Source of the DNA: Alicyclobacillaceae bacterium
GTDB taxonomy: Bacteria > Bacillota > Bacilli > Alicyclobacillales > Alicyclobacillaceae
Assembly: GCA_019683615.1 (NCBI GenBank)
Contig: JADGIC010000005.1
Location: 1 to 36,764 of the forward strand
Direction: 5' to 3'
Length of the DNA stretch: 36,764 nt
Shown: piece by piece, positions 1-8,926 of the stretch
Layout: every line of letters starts with the position of its first letter
How positions within the stretch are numbered: the stretch's first letter is position 1
The notes under the pieces: generated by a model
Seen by the model: the letters and a program-made list of their open reading frames with translations, nothing else
Told to the model about the DNA's origin: nothing
Databases searched by the model: none
Made by a program: the position numbers and the translations under genes

Positions 1-1432
<1,432 letters not shown>

Positions 1433-1699
1433 TCAGTCTGTTTCCACCGAAGCGGCCGACTCCCACAGTTGTTCTGCACGCCGCTTGAGAGTGAGAGACG
1501 ATATCGGCGAACAGTACACCATCCGGTCAGTGACCACAAAGGATCTCGGATCACCAGTTTCGACCATCTGAATCGCCTGGTTCCGACACGCCAACTCGAA
1601 CAGAGGGGCGGTGCTCCCGTTCGATTTTGCGCGAATGTCAAAGATCCCGATGATCTCCTTACAGTGGATCATGGTATCGCCGCCAATATGAATAAACAT
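1433..1699 (-). CDS. remB: DUF370 / RemB-like regulatory protein (YaaB)
   Basis: Small protein of 88 residues starting MFIHIGGDTMIHCKEIIGIFD, matching the YaaB/RemB branch of the DUF370 family (usual length 80-90). RemA, a relative, is a DNA-binding activator of matrix and osmoprotection genes; the role of RemB itself is less clear. The conserved middle segment RSFVVTDRMVYCSPISSLTLKRRA agrees with the family. A GTG directly after the recF stop (1708) would add three residues, but the ATG at 1699 matches the family N-terminus. The Shine-Dalgarno GGAGGAGGG lies in the last codons of recF, so translation is probably coupled. It sits between recF and gyrB as in other Bacilli. Confidence 0.9.
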   Translation of the reverse strand: MFIHIGGDTMIHCKEIIGIFDIRAKSNGSTAPLFELACRNQAIQMVETGDPRSFVVTDRMVYCSPISSLTLKRRAEQLWESAASVETD

Positions 1700-1708
1700 G
1701 AGAAACAC

Positions 1709-2839
1709 CTATCCCTCCTCCTGTATTATACCAGAACGAACGTGAAACAAACGGGCGCCCGCCGGCAGCCCGCACTGAAACGACCGCAGCGACGTGGTTG
1801 TGATGATGGTCTGCAGCTGTCGACTGATGTTCCACACCAGGTTGTGTTGGCGGCTGTCGTCCAACTCGGACAGCACATCGTCGAGCAGCAGCACCGGGTA
1901 CTCACCGATTTCCTCCCGGATGAACTCCAGTTCTGCGAGGCGCAGGGCCAAAGCTACGGACCGCTGCTGGCCTTGGCTGGCGAAGGTGTGCGCAGGGCGC
2001 CCGTTCAGGTACAGGGCGACGTCGTCGCGGTGTGGTCCGACGGTGGTGTGCCCAAACTGGCGGTCCCGCTGTCGCCGGTCCAAGAGCACTGTCCGAAACC
2101 GTTCGGCAAGGTAGGCGCGCAGTTCCGGCACCGGCAACTGCACCGCGTCAGGCGACAAACCGGGGATGGAACACGCGTACTCGACAGACAGCTGTTCCTC
2201 GCCCGTCGACAACGAAGCGTACACTTCGCCGGCGAGCACCTGCATGCGCAGCATGAACCGGAAGCGCCGGGACAGCAGGTCTGCTCCGTGCTCCACCATT
2301 TGCGCTTCAAACACGTCAACCGCCTGCCAATCGACCGGATCGCTCTTGAGCAACAGGTTTCGCTGGCGCAGGGCGCGCATGTACTGTCCGAGGTGAAACA
2401 GGTACATGCGCTCCGTTTGCGCGAGTTCCAGATCCACGAACCGGCGACGGGTTCCCGGTCCCCCTTTGACGAGAGCCAGGTCTTCCGGGGCAAACAGGAC
2501 CACTTGAAAATGGCCCACAAAATCGGTCATCTTTGCCACAGGTACGCCGGCGATGGCCGCTCTCTTCCCGGCTGGGCTGATGGCCAGGTGAAACGGCAGG
2601 TCCCGGTCCCGAAGCCTGACGGTGGCTTTCACCGTGCATTCAGCGTCGCCCCACGATATCAAATCCGTGTCACGGTGAGTTCGGTGAGATCGCCCAACCG
2701 CCAACACGTAAATGGCTTCCAGCGCATTCGTCTTGCCTTGCGCATTGTCACCCACTAACACGTTTACACCGGGTGCGAAGCGGATGTGGGCATCCCGGTA
2801 GTTGCGAAAGCGGTGAAGGTGAAGTTCTCGCACGAACAT
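1709..2839 (-). CDS. recF: DNA replication and repair protein RecF
   Basis: SMC-like ATPase that loads RecA at gapped DNA together with RecO and RecR. It is 376 residues from the ATG, close to the family's ~370. The start MFVRELHLHRFRNYRDAHI is typical. The Walker A motif GDNAQGKTN is at about residues 30-38, and the C-terminal LLLDDVLSELDD is the Walker B/D-loop region. A TTG at 2845 overlapping the yaaA stop is also possible, but the ATG better matches the family and sits at a good distance from AGGA. It follows yaaA with almost no gap and its end carries the remB ribosome-binding site, so the three genes are likely one operon. Confidence 0.96.
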   Translation of the reverse strand: MFVRELHLHRFRNYRDAHIRFAPGVNVLVGDNAQGKTNALEAIYVLAVGRSHRTHRDTDLISWGDAECTVKATVRLRDRDLPFHLAISPAGKRAAIAGVPVAKMTDFVGHFQVVLFAPEDLALVKGGPGTRRRFVDLELAQTERMYLFHLGQYMRALRQRNLLLKSDPVDWQAVDVFEAQMVEHGADLLSRRFRFMLRMQVLAGEVYASLSTGEEQLSVEYACSIPGLSPDAVQLPVPELRAYLAERFRTVLLDRRQRDRQFGHTTVGPHRDDVALYLNGRPAHTFASQGQQRSVALALRLAELEFIREEIGEYPVLLLDDVLSELDDSRQHNLVWNISRQLQTIITTTSLRSFQCGLPAGARLFHVRSGIIQEEG

Positions 2840-2841
2840 CG

Positions 2842-3054
2842 TCAAGCGTTCCTGATGACAAACGTTTCTCCGTGCACAGAGACCCGGTCTCCCGGGTACA
2901 GCTTGCGTCCGCGTCGCTGTTCCGGCACGCCGTTGACCTCCACGGCTCCGGAGGCGACGATGTGTTTCGCTTCTCCGCCGGTGCTGGCAATCTGCATTTT
3001 TTTCAAGAGTTGACCGAGCGTGATATACGGCGTTGCGATCTCGATTTCTCGCAT
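2842..3054 (-). CDS. yaaA: S4-domain RNA-binding protein YaaA
   Basis: Short S4-domain protein of 70 residues, MREIEIATPYITLGQLLKKM onward, with the family signature NGVPEQRRGRKLYPGD. In B. subtilis YaaA lies between dnaN and recF and has been linked to ribosome assembly. An upstream ATG at 3099 overlaps the dnaN stop. The ATG at 3054 is preferred because AGGGGGAAAAT directly precedes it and the protein then has family length. The stop overlaps the alternative recF TTG start. Confidence 0.9.
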   Translation of the reverse strand: MREIEIATPYITLGQLLKKMQIASTGGEAKHIVASGAVEVNGVPEQRRGRKLYPGDRVSVHGETFVIRNA

Positions 3055-3095
3055 ATTTTCCCCCTGCCCAGGCGGGTGGAGCGGCAGTTCCGGGA

Positions 3096-4235
3096 TCACC
3101 GGATCAAAACCGGCGAGATCAACTGCAGGTTGTCGTCGGTTTCCGCAGACGTGAGCACGAACGGTTGGTTGGGGCCGTTCAACCGCACGGCCACGACACC
3201 CGCAGGCAAAGCGCGCAACGCTTCCAGTACATACCGCGCGTTGAACGCAATCAACAGGTCGTCACCAGATTTGTGTTCAACGCCAACCTGCTCAGATACG
3301 TTTCCGACTTCCGGAGAACTGGAGGACACCACCAGGTCCTCCGCGCGGACCTCCAGTCTGACCATGTGATTTTCGCGATCCCGTGCAATCAGCGCTGCCC
3401 GGTCGATGGCGTCGTGCAAAAGCTCGCGCTGCACGCGAACCTCTGTGCGGTAACTCGGAGGAATCAGACGCTTCGTATCTGGGTACACGCCGTCAATCAA
3501 GCGTGTGTAAAACGAGGTATCGCCGACTTGGAACAGGCTGTGTGTATCCGTGAACTGCAAGGTCACGAGCTGTTCGCCGTCGGGCAGGATCTTGAGCAGT
3601 TCAAGCACGGACTTGCCGGGAAGAATCGCGCTTCGGGACGTCCACTCCGGTGTCTCCGAAGCGTCCTCTGCAGAGGCGACGCGAGTGGCCAAGCGCAGGC
3701 CGTCGGTTGCCGTGAGGCGGACGGCGGCCGCCTCGAACTCGAACAAAATGCCTGTCAACACGGGCCGCACCGGTAAATTGGAGGCAGCAAACGCCGTGCT
3801 GCGGATCAATTCCCCTAGCAGGCGGCTTGGCAATTGCACGGAGTGCGCCTGGCGAAACACCGGCAGTTGCGGAAATTCCGCCGCGTCGATGCCGTGCAGG
3901 TGAAATTCCGCGGAGCCAGAGCGAATCGTTGCCATGTAGTTGTTCTGAATGTCGACCGAAACCGTGTCTCCGGGAAGTTTGCGAATGACGTCTGTAAAGT
4001 AACGCGCCGGGAGGACGATGGAGCCAACTTCGAGAATCTCCAGGCCGTTTTCGTCATCGGCGTTGAGGACGTGTTGGATGCCGAGTTCCAAATCGTACGC
4101 AGTGGCAGTGAGGGACTGCGGGGTCAGCTCCAACAGGATTCCGGTGAGGACGGGTTTGGTGGTGCGGACGGCCACCGCTTTAGAAACCGTCTGAACGACG
4201 TCGGCAATCGCAGGCTGGCGGATTTGAAATCTCAT
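3096..4235 (-). CDS. dnaN: DNA polymerase III sliding clamp (beta subunit)
   Basis: The beta clamp encircles DNA and tethers replicative polymerase and repair factors. It is 379 residues, as usual for Firmicutes. It begins MRFQIRQPAIADVVQTVSKA, contains the early clamp motif VLTGILLELTPQSLTATAYDLELGI, and ends with the typical LISPVLIR. The three repeated clamp subdomains fit the length. A GGAGGG Shine-Dalgarno lies about 13 bases before the ATG. The 240 bp to dnaA is the second half of the origin and carries a possible dnaN promoter. It is the first gene of dnaN-yaaA-recF-remB-gyrB. Confidence 0.97.
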   Translation of the reverse strand: MRFQIRQPAIADVVQTVSKAVAVRTTKPVLTGILLELTPQSLTATAYDLELGIQHVLNADDENGLEILEVGSIVLPARYFTDVIRKLPGDTVSVDIQNNYMATIRSGSAEFHLHGIDAAEFPQLPVFRQAHSVQLPSRLLGELIRSTAFAASNLPVRPVLTGILFEFEAAAVRLTATDGLRLATRVASAEDASETPEWTSRSAILPGKSVLELLKILPDGEQLVTLQFTDTHSLFQVGDTSFYTRLIDGVYPDTKRLIPPSYRTEVRVQRELLHDAIDRAALIARDRENHMVRLEVRAEDLVVSSSSPEVGNVSEQVGVEHKSGDDLLIAFNARYVLEALRALPAGVVAVRLNGPNQPFVLTSAETDDNLQLISPVLIR

Positions 4236-4335
4236 GGATGCGCGTGTCCCTCCTGGCTGGATGGGGCCGTCCCGGGCACCGGTTGCGCCCGTCGCGGCGG
4301 TTGCAAGACTCGTCGCAAGTGTCTTGATGGAGGAG

Positions 4336-4401
4336 TAGGTGATATAAATATCTTTGTTCTTTAGTAGTCTTCATCATCAGGTCGGTGGATTCTGTGGATA
4401 A
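4336..4401. other. oriC part 2: DnaA box plus AT-rich unwinding region
   Basis: Between dnaA and dnaN, a perfect consensus DnaA box (TTATCCACA on the minus strand, 4393-4401) is followed on the same strand by a degenerate box (GAATCCACC), a short GC stretch and an AT-rich run of about 40 bases ending near 4336. In B. subtilis the unwinding element lies in the same place, next to a DnaA box. The run contains TGATGATGAAGACTACTA, which resembles DnaA-trio repeats only in part; on the expected strand only two trios are clear. Function as the unwinding site is inferred. Confidence 0.7.
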
Positions 4402-4410
4402 ATCACGCTC

Positions 4411-4440
4411 ATTGTATCACACCGCAGGTTCAGGCACGAA
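4411..4440 (-). promoter_or_regulatory. possible sigma-A promoter for dnaN
   Basis: On the minus strand a -10-like TACAAT (4411-4416) lies 18 bp from a poor -35, TTCGTG (4435-4440). The -10 is good and the -35 weak. It sits just upstream of the origin DnaA box at 4393-4401, so DnaA bound there could influence it. Confidence 0.35.
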
Positions 4441-4465
4441 CGAGCGATGTGGAAACACCTGTGCA

Positions 4466-4478
4466 TGACCAGTGGTCA
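4466..4478. repeat. perfect inverted repeat over the dnaA stop codon
   Basis: TGACCAGTGGTCA is a 6-bp inverted repeat around one central base and includes the dnaA TGA stop. There is no T-tract on either side, so it is not an obvious terminator. It could be a protein-binding site or chance. Confidence 0.3.
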
Positions 4479-5882
4479 AGTTAGCGTGCGAATCGCTTCG
4501 GTCAGCCGGCGGACTGTCAACTGCAGTTCGGTGTCTCGAGTGAGTTCCTTGGCAATTTTCTCGCAGGCGTGCAAAACAGTCGTGTGATCTCGGCCAAACG
4601 CCGCTCCGATGCGCGGCAATGACAGGTCGGTCAGCTCTCGCGCCAGGTACATCGCGAGCTGGCGCGGAAACGCCACGTCCTTGGTGCGTTTTTTGGCCTT
4701 CAGTTCTTCCACGCGCAGGCCGAAGTGCTCGCCGATCACTTTTTGGATCTGTTGAATCGTGATGGCTCGCGGACGCGCCGGCGAGATGATGTCTTTGAGC
4801 GCCTGTTGCGCCAGTTCCACGGTGATGTCCGCATTCACCAGGGAAGAGTAGGCGATCACGCGGATCAACGCGCCTTCCAGTTCACGGATGTTGGTGTCCA
4901 CTTGGTTCGCGATGTATTCAGCGACCTCGTCCGGGATCGATATGCCGTCAGCTTTGGCTTTGCGTTGGACAATCGCCACGCGGGTTTCGAAGTCAGGCGG
5001 TTGAATGTCCGTCAGAAGGCCCCATTCAAACCGGGACCGCAGCCGGTCTTCCAACGTCGGGATATCTCGCGGCGGGCGGTCGCTGGTGATGACAATTTGC
5101 TTGCCGGCTTCGTGAAGGGCGTTAAACGTGTGAAAGAACTCTTCTTGGGTTTGCTCCTTTTTTGCAATGAACTGGATGTCGTCGATGAGCAAGACGTCAA
5201 TGGAACGATAGCGGTTGCGAAAGTCGTCTGTGGTGTAGTCTCGGATGGCGGTGATGAATTCGTTCACAAACCGTTCGGTCGTGACGTATCCCACCCGCAG
5301 ATGCGGTCGCTGTTGGCGTACGCGGTGGCCGATGGCGTGCATCAGGTGGGTCTTTCCCAATCCGACTCCGCCGTAGATGAACAGCGGGTTGTACCGTTCA
5401 CCAGGCCTTTCGGCGACGGCCAAACAGGCAGCGTGCGTAAACCGGTTGCCTGCGCCAATGACGAAGGTTTCAAACGTGTAGCGGGCGATCAGCGTATCGG
5501 GCGCCATTTTAGCCTCGACGGATTGGGCGTCGGAATGGCTTGACAGCTGCGACGGCGCGCCTGGATGGGAAAATGTCTCCGGTGCGACTGTTTGTCGGCC
5601 GTGCTCCGGCGGGTCTGCTTCGAATTCGATGGTGAACGATTCCCCGGTCAGGTGTTGAAAAATGCCCTGCAGCGTCTCACTGTAATGCTGTCGCATCCAG
5701 TCGCGTACAAATTCACTGGGGACGCCAATGACGATAACACGTGAGTTGGGACTGTAGCGGACGACTCTGGTGTCCCGAAACCAGGTGTCAAATGTGCTTG
5801 GGTCCATCCGGTTGCGCATGATGCGCAGCGTGTCGGCCCACAACGGGTCAAAGGACGCGGTATCCGCGCGGGTCGTAATCAT
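4476..5882 (-). CDS. dnaA: Chromosomal replication initiator protein DnaA
   Basis: AAA+ ATPase that binds DnaA boxes and opens oriC. It is 468 residues from the ATG at 5882 (MITTRADTASFDPLWADTLR). Domain I spans about 1-85 and the linker 90-125. The Walker A motif GGVGLGKTH is at 171-179, the Walker B region VLLIDDIQFI follows, and the C-terminal DNA-binding domain contains GAAFGRDHTTVLHACEKI, the box-recognition signature. An in-frame ATG 31 codons upstream lacks a ribosome-binding site, while AGGAGG precedes the chosen ATG by 11 bases. Upstream DnaA boxes lie in the transcribed leader, which suggests the usual autoregulation. Confidence 0.98.
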   Translation of the reverse strand: MITTRADTASFDPLWADTLRIMRNRMDPSTFDTWFRDTRVVRYSPNSRVIVIGVPSEFVRDWMRQHYSETLQGIFQHLTGESFTIEFEADPPEHGRQTVAPETFSHPGAPSQLSSHSDAQSVEAKMAPDTLIARYTFETFVIGAGNRFTHAACLAVAERPGERYNPLFIYGGVGLGKTHLMHAIGHRVRQQRPHLRVGYVTTERFVNEFITAIRDYTTDDFRNRYRSIDVLLIDDIQFIAKKEQTQEEFFHTFNALHEAGKQIVITSDRPPRDIPTLEDRLRSRFEWGLLTDIQPPDFETRVAIVQRKAKADGISIPDEVAEYIANQVDTNIRELEGALIRVIAYSSLVNADITVELAQQALKDIISPARPRAITIQQIQKVIGEHFGLRVEELKAKKRTKDVAFPRQLAMYLARELTDLSLPRIGAAFGRDHTTVLHACEKIAKELTRDTELQLTVRRLTEAIRTLT

Positions 5883-5962
5883 ATGAGGGTTGACCTCCTG
5901 CGGTGAACGCGAATCAGTCGACACATGTCTCTCGCATTCGACACGAGAGCAACATGTGCACA

Positions 5963-6210
5963 TCGTTATCCACAATCTGTGGACAACGATGTGGATTCAC
6001 AATCGGAATCCACAGCCTTGCGCACATCATGGGTGCAGTCGTGAGAGAAGGATCACACAATGAGGTCACGGTAACCATCATCATAGCAGATGCCTGAAGC
6101 GTTCGCCAACAGTGATGCCGTCAGAAAGTCGGCGCAGACCCAGCGGACAGGCCTGTTGTACCCATGTCCACAAAGGCTGGATGGAGGGATTGTGGACAGG
6201 TGGACAAATA
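5963..6210. other. oriC part 1: DnaA-box cluster upstream of dnaA
   Basis: The dnaA-rpmH gap carries a perfect DnaA box TTATCCACA (5966-5974) facing TGTGGACAA (5978-5986, one mismatch). Next come TGTGGATTC (5990-5998) and GAATCCACA (6006-6014), which form a 9-bp inverted repeat with a 7-base spacer. Further boxes with one or two mismatches are ATGTCCACA (6164-6172), TGTGGACAG (6191-6199) and GGTGGACAA (6199-6207). Together with the box between dnaA and dnaN this makes a bipartite Bacillus-type origin. The stretch has no gene. Confidence 0.85.
6080..6109 (-). promoter_or_regulatory. likely sigma-A promoter for dnaA
   Basis: On the minus strand TTGGCG (6104-6109) and TATGAT (6080-6085) are 18 bp apart. 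The transcript would start near 6073, giving a leader of about 190 nt that crosses the DnaA-box cluster at 5966-6014. Binding there could repress dnaA. Confidence 0.55.
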
Positions 6211-6251
6211 TCGGATAACGAGCGCAGGGCCTGGAGGGCGCAGCTGTTTCT

Positions 6252-6281
6252 TTGACAACCGGCGAACCGGGGTGGTATAAT
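6252..6281 (+). promoter_or_regulatory. strong sigma-A promoter for rpmH
   Basis: Perfect TTGACA (6252-6257) and perfect TATAAT (6276-6281) separated by 18 bp, the best promoter match in the window. Transcription would start near 6288, about 33 nt before rpmH. Confidence 0.9.
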
Positions 6282-6320
6282 GCTGAGCGGTTTGTGCGAT
6301 TGGCAAAAGGGGGTGGCCTG

Positions 6321-6455
6321 GTGAAGCCGACCTATCAGCCGAATGTCCGGAAGCGAAAGAAGGTTCACGGGTTCCGCAAGCGCATGAGCACGAAATCGGG
6401 GCGCAAGGTACTCGCCGCCCGCCGCCGGAAAGGAAGAAAGGTGTTGTCAGCGTGA
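6321..6455 (+). CDS. rpmH: 50S ribosomal protein L34
   Basis: L34, a 44-residue basic protein of the large ribosomal subunit. From the GTG at 6321 it begins [20 protein letters not shown] and ends [11 protein letters not shown], nearly identical in pattern to other bacterial L34. Longer upstream frames overlap the promoter and are rejected. AAAGGGGGTG is the ribosome-binding site. A strong terminator starts at its stop codon, so most transcripts probably end before rnpA. Confidence 0.97.
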   Translation: MKPTYQPNVRKRKKVHGFRKRMSTKSGRKVLAARRRKGRKVLSA

Positions 6456-6478
6456 GGCCACAACGGTGGCCTTTTTTA
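6455..6478 (+). terminator. intrinsic terminator after rpmH
   Basis: Seven-bp stem AGGCCAC / GTGGCCT with an AACG loop, followed by six T residues. It begins at the last base of the rpmH stop codon and separates rpmH from rnpA. Confidence 0.88.
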
Positions 6479-6598
6479 TACGTTTATACGGACGTTAACA
6501 CGGATCAGACTCAGAATATGTCGGGACGATAGGACATTGAGGGCGAATTTTGAGGACAAGACGATGTCAGTCGATTGGACGCCAAGAGGGAGAGTACG

Positions 6599-6940
6599 TT
6601 GCTGCAAGCACAGCATCGTCTGCGCGAGAATCGCGATTTCCGGCGCGTCTTCCAGCGCGGCAAGTCGGTCGCCACAGGAAGACTGGTGATGTATTGGAGT
6701 GAGAACCGGCTGGGGACGTTCCGAGTTGGTTTCTCTATCAGCAAAAAAGTGGGTAATGCCGTCACGCGAAATCGGTTAAAACGGTTATTGCGGGAATGTT
6801 TTCGCCGGTACGGCGAGAAGTTGGCGCACGCGGGCGTGGACTTGGTGGTTATCGTCCGTCCGACCGCGTCAGGCATGACGTTTGCGGATGCGGAAGCGGA
6901 AGTGTTGTTGCTGCTGAAAAGGGCCAAGTTCGTGGTATGA
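6599..6940 (+). CDS. rnpA: Ribonuclease P protein component
   Basis: Protein subunit of RNase P, which with the catalytic RNA trims the 5' leader of precursor tRNAs. It is 113 residues, close to the usual ~116. The N-terminal HRLRENRDFRRVFQRGKSVA and the RNA-binding signature KKVGNAVTRNRLKRLLRE (about residues 50-67) identify it. TTG at 6599 is chosen because AGGGAG lies six bases upstream; the earlier TTG at 6575 would place that site inside the gene. No good promoter is seen between the rpmH terminator and rnpA; TTAACA and TATGTC 16 bp apart upstream are a weak candidate. Confidence 0.93.
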   Translation: MLQAQHRLRENRDFRRVFQRGKSVATGRLVMYWSENRLGTFRVGFSISKKVGNAVTRNRLKRLLRECFRRYGEKLAHAGVDLVVIVRPTASGMTFADAEAEVLLLLKRAKFVV

Positions 6941-6959
6941 TGGGTACGGGGGCCGGGAG

Positions 6960-7181
6960 ATGGCAAAATGGATCGTGGTGTTTGCGATTCGCCTCTATCA
7001 GCTGTTGATTTCTCCTCTTACCCCTGCGAGCTGCCGGTTTGTTCCCACCTGTTCGCAGTATTGCCTGGAGGCGGTCAGCCGGTTCGGCATCGCCCGGGGT
7101 GGTTGGTTGTGCGCCAAGAGGTTAGCGAAATGCGGGCCATGGCACAAAGGCGGGTTTGATCCTGTACCGTCCGAAAAGTAG
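6960..7181 (+). CDS. yidD: YidD-family membrane-protein insertion factor
   Basis: Small UPF0161/YidD protein of 73 residues. Family hallmarks are RLYQLLISPLTPASCRFVPTCSQY near residues 11-34 and the C-terminal GPWHKGGFDPVP. The family is membrane-associated and assists YidC-dependent insertion. It lies between rnpA and yidC, its usual place, with a GGGGG stretch about seven bases before the ATG. Confidence 0.94.
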   Translation: MAKWIVVFAIRLYQLLISPLTPASCRFVPTCSQYCLEAVSRFGIARGGWLCAKRLAKCGPWHKGGFDPVPSEK

Positions 7182-7195
7182 GAGGAGTCTCTCAG

Positions 7196-8137
7196 TTGAA
7201 CTCGCAAGAGAAGAGGAATCAATCGAAATGGCTTTGGGCCGCGGCCATGGCGGCCGTGTTTTCGCTGACTGGTTGTTCGATGTATCCCAGTCATCCGGGG
7301 ATGTGGCCGCAGGGTCCATGGGGGGACGTCCTGAAGTTCGTCTCCGGCATTATCGACTTTTTTGCTCGTCACCTGTGGGGTAACTACGGCATCGCGCTGC
7401 TGATTGTCACTGTACTGGTGCGGCTGTTGATCTTGCCCTTGATGGTGAAGCAGATCCGGTACTCGAAGGTCATTCAAGAGTTGCAGCCGCGGCTTCGGGA
7501 TATCCGGGAAAAGTATAAAGGTGACACGAGGAAGATCCAGGAAGAAACGATGAAGCTGTACCAGGAGACAGGTGTGAATCCGATGGCCGGATGTCTGCCG
7601 ATGCTGGTGCAGCTGCCGGTACTGTACGCGCTGTTTGGTGCGATTGAGGGCAACGTCGCACTGAATCACAGCACGTTTTTGTGGATCTTTCAACTCGGAG
7701 CGCGCGACCATTACTATATCTTGCCGGTCCTGGCGGCGGCCACGACGTACCTGTCTTCTCGCGTGATGATGACGGCCAACGACCCGCAGACCCGCATCAT
7801 GTTGTACATCATGCCTGTCACGGTGTTGTTAATCGGCAGCCGGTTTGCGTCAGGACTGGCTCTGTACTGGATTTACAGCAACCTGTTTACAGCCATCCAA
7901 TCGTATTTCATTCGCGTGCGGCCCGCTCAGGTAGCGGCTGCGGGTGCCGGGGGCAGGGCGGTGGCCGTGGGTGCCGCAGGAGAGGGACGAGCTGCGAAGT
8001 CCCGCCGGGCTGGTGACGCCAGCCCCGGCAGCGGGCAGGCGGGTGCTTCCGGGCCGGCGGCGAAGTCATCCGGGAAGGGCAACGCGGCGGTGAAGCCGAT
8101 GAAGAATTCTTCTTCGAAGAGGGGATCTTCGAAATGA
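7196..8137 (+). CDS. yidC: Membrane protein insertase YidC / SpoIIIJ (lipoprotein)
   Basis: Insertase that helps integrate membrane proteins. The B. subtilis orthologue SpoIIIJ is needed for forespore gene expression. The 313-residue protein has a lipoprotein signal with lipobox LTGC (lipid-modified Cys27) and about five membrane segments. The conserved core includes WGNYGIALLIVTVLVRLLILPL, GVNPMAGCLPMLVQLPVLYALF and ALYWIYSNLFTAIQSYF. The tail after about residue 245 is an Ala/Gly/Ser/Lys-rich low-complexity extension, so the protein is longer than SpoIIIJ (~261). TTG at 7196 follows AGGAGGAG. The stop overlaps the jag start by four bases. Confidence 0.96.
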   Translation: MNSQEKRNQSKWLWAAAMAAVFSLTGCSMYPSHPGMWPQGPWGDVLKFVSGIIDFFARHLWGNYGIALLIVTVLVRLLILPLMVKQIRYSKVIQELQPRLRDIREKYKGDTRKIQEETMKLYQETGVNPMAGCLPMLVQLPVLYALFGAIEGNVALNHSTFLWIFQLGARDHYYILPVLAAATTYLSSRVMMTANDPQTRIMLYIMPVTVLLIGSRFASGLALYWIYSNLFTAIQSYFIRVRPAQVAAAGAGGRAVAVGAAGEGRAAKSRRAGDASPGSGQAGASGPAAKSSGKGNAAVKPMKNSSSKRGSSK

Positions 8138-8805
8138 AACGCGTCATCGCAACGGGCAAGACCGTGGAGGACGCCGTCACGTCGGCGTTGGTCCGGCTCG
8201 GGGTGACTCGTTCGCAGGCCTCGGTACGGGTGATTCGGGAGCCCGTGAAAGGCCTTTTCGGGTTAATCGGCGGCCGGGATGCAGAGGTTGAGGTGACCGT
8301 TGTTCTCCCGCCGGAAGAGGCGGCGAAACAGTTTTTGGCGGAATTGCTTCGCCAGATGGGTCTCGATGCATCGGTGAAGCTTCATCCGGCGCCCTCGGAC
8401 AGCGGCGCCCATTTCGCGTTGGAGGTCGTGTGTGCGGAGTCGGCCTTGCCTTTCGTGATTGGCCGGCACGGCTCGACGTTGGACGCCTTGCAGTACCTGG
8501 TGAACGTGGTCGCCAACCGCGAGCGGGTACAAGAGGGGTACGTCCGGTTTATCGTCGACGCGGCAGACTACCGCAGGCGGCGCAGACAGGGTTTGTGCGA
8601 GTTGGCAGACCGGGCAGCCAGCCGGGCGGTCCGGACCCGCCGGTCGGTGTCTTTGCAGTCGATGCCGGCCGCTGACCGGAAGGTCATTCATACCTACCTG
8701 CAGCAGCGCTCGGATGTCACGACGACCAGTGAGGGCGTGGAGCCGAACCGCAAGGTGGTCATCGTGCCGGTTGTGGAACACCGCGATCGCGCGGGAGAGC
8801 GGTAG
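8134..8805 (+). CDS. jag: RNA-binding protein Jag (KhpB/EloR)
   Basis: RNA-binding protein normally encoded after spoIIIJ. In other Firmicutes KhpB/EloR influences cell elongation. The 223 residues comprise a Jag N-terminal domain (about 1-50, MKRVIATGKTVEDAV, PVKGLFGLIGGRDAEV), a type II KH domain (about 75-150, with FVIGRHGSTLDALQYLVN) and a C-terminal R3H domain (about 155-215, with MPAADRKVIHTYL). The N-terminal and KH domains are close, with little linker. The start ATGA overlaps yidC, so translation is coupled. Confidence 0.95.
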   Translation: MKRVIATGKTVEDAVTSALVRLGVTRSQASVRVIREPVKGLFGLIGGRDAEVEVTVVLPPEEAAKQFLAELLRQMGLDASVKLHPAPSDSGAHFALEVVCAESALPFVIGRHGSTLDALQYLVNVVANRERVQEGYVRFIVDAADYRRRRRQGLCELADRAASRAVRTRRSVSLQSMPAADRKVIHTYLQQRSDVTTTSEGVEPNRKVVIVPVVEHRDRAGER

Positions 8806-8850
8806 ACAGGTCAGTTGCAGGCGGAAGCGGTGCCAATCAACCATGGTGCA

Positions 8851-8881
8851 AAAAACCCTTCTCAGTGAGAAGGGTTTGTTG
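8851..8881 (+). terminator. intrinsic terminator after jag
   Basis: Eleven-bp perfect stem AAACCCTTCTC / GAGAAGGGTTT with a three-base AGT loop, then a T-rich tail (GTTGTT). It separates the rnpA-jag group from mnmE. The A-run before the stem means it could also work on the opposite strand. Confidence 0.82.
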
Positions 8882-8926
8882 TTCACCGGGCGGGGAAATT
8901 ACGCGTGATGCGAAGGAGTGCTGACA

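Noticed and set aside
1469-2758. 429-codon open frame on the plus strand
   Set aside because: Antisense to recF and remB; long antisense frames are common in GC-rich coding DNA.
4180-4377. 65-codon frame MMKTTKEQRYLYHLL between dnaA and dnaN
   Set aside because: It overlaps the dnaN start and the origin unwinding region and has no ribosome-binding site.
4725-5543. 272-codon frame opposite dnaA
   Set aside because: Shadow of dnaA with no ribosome-binding site or family pattern.
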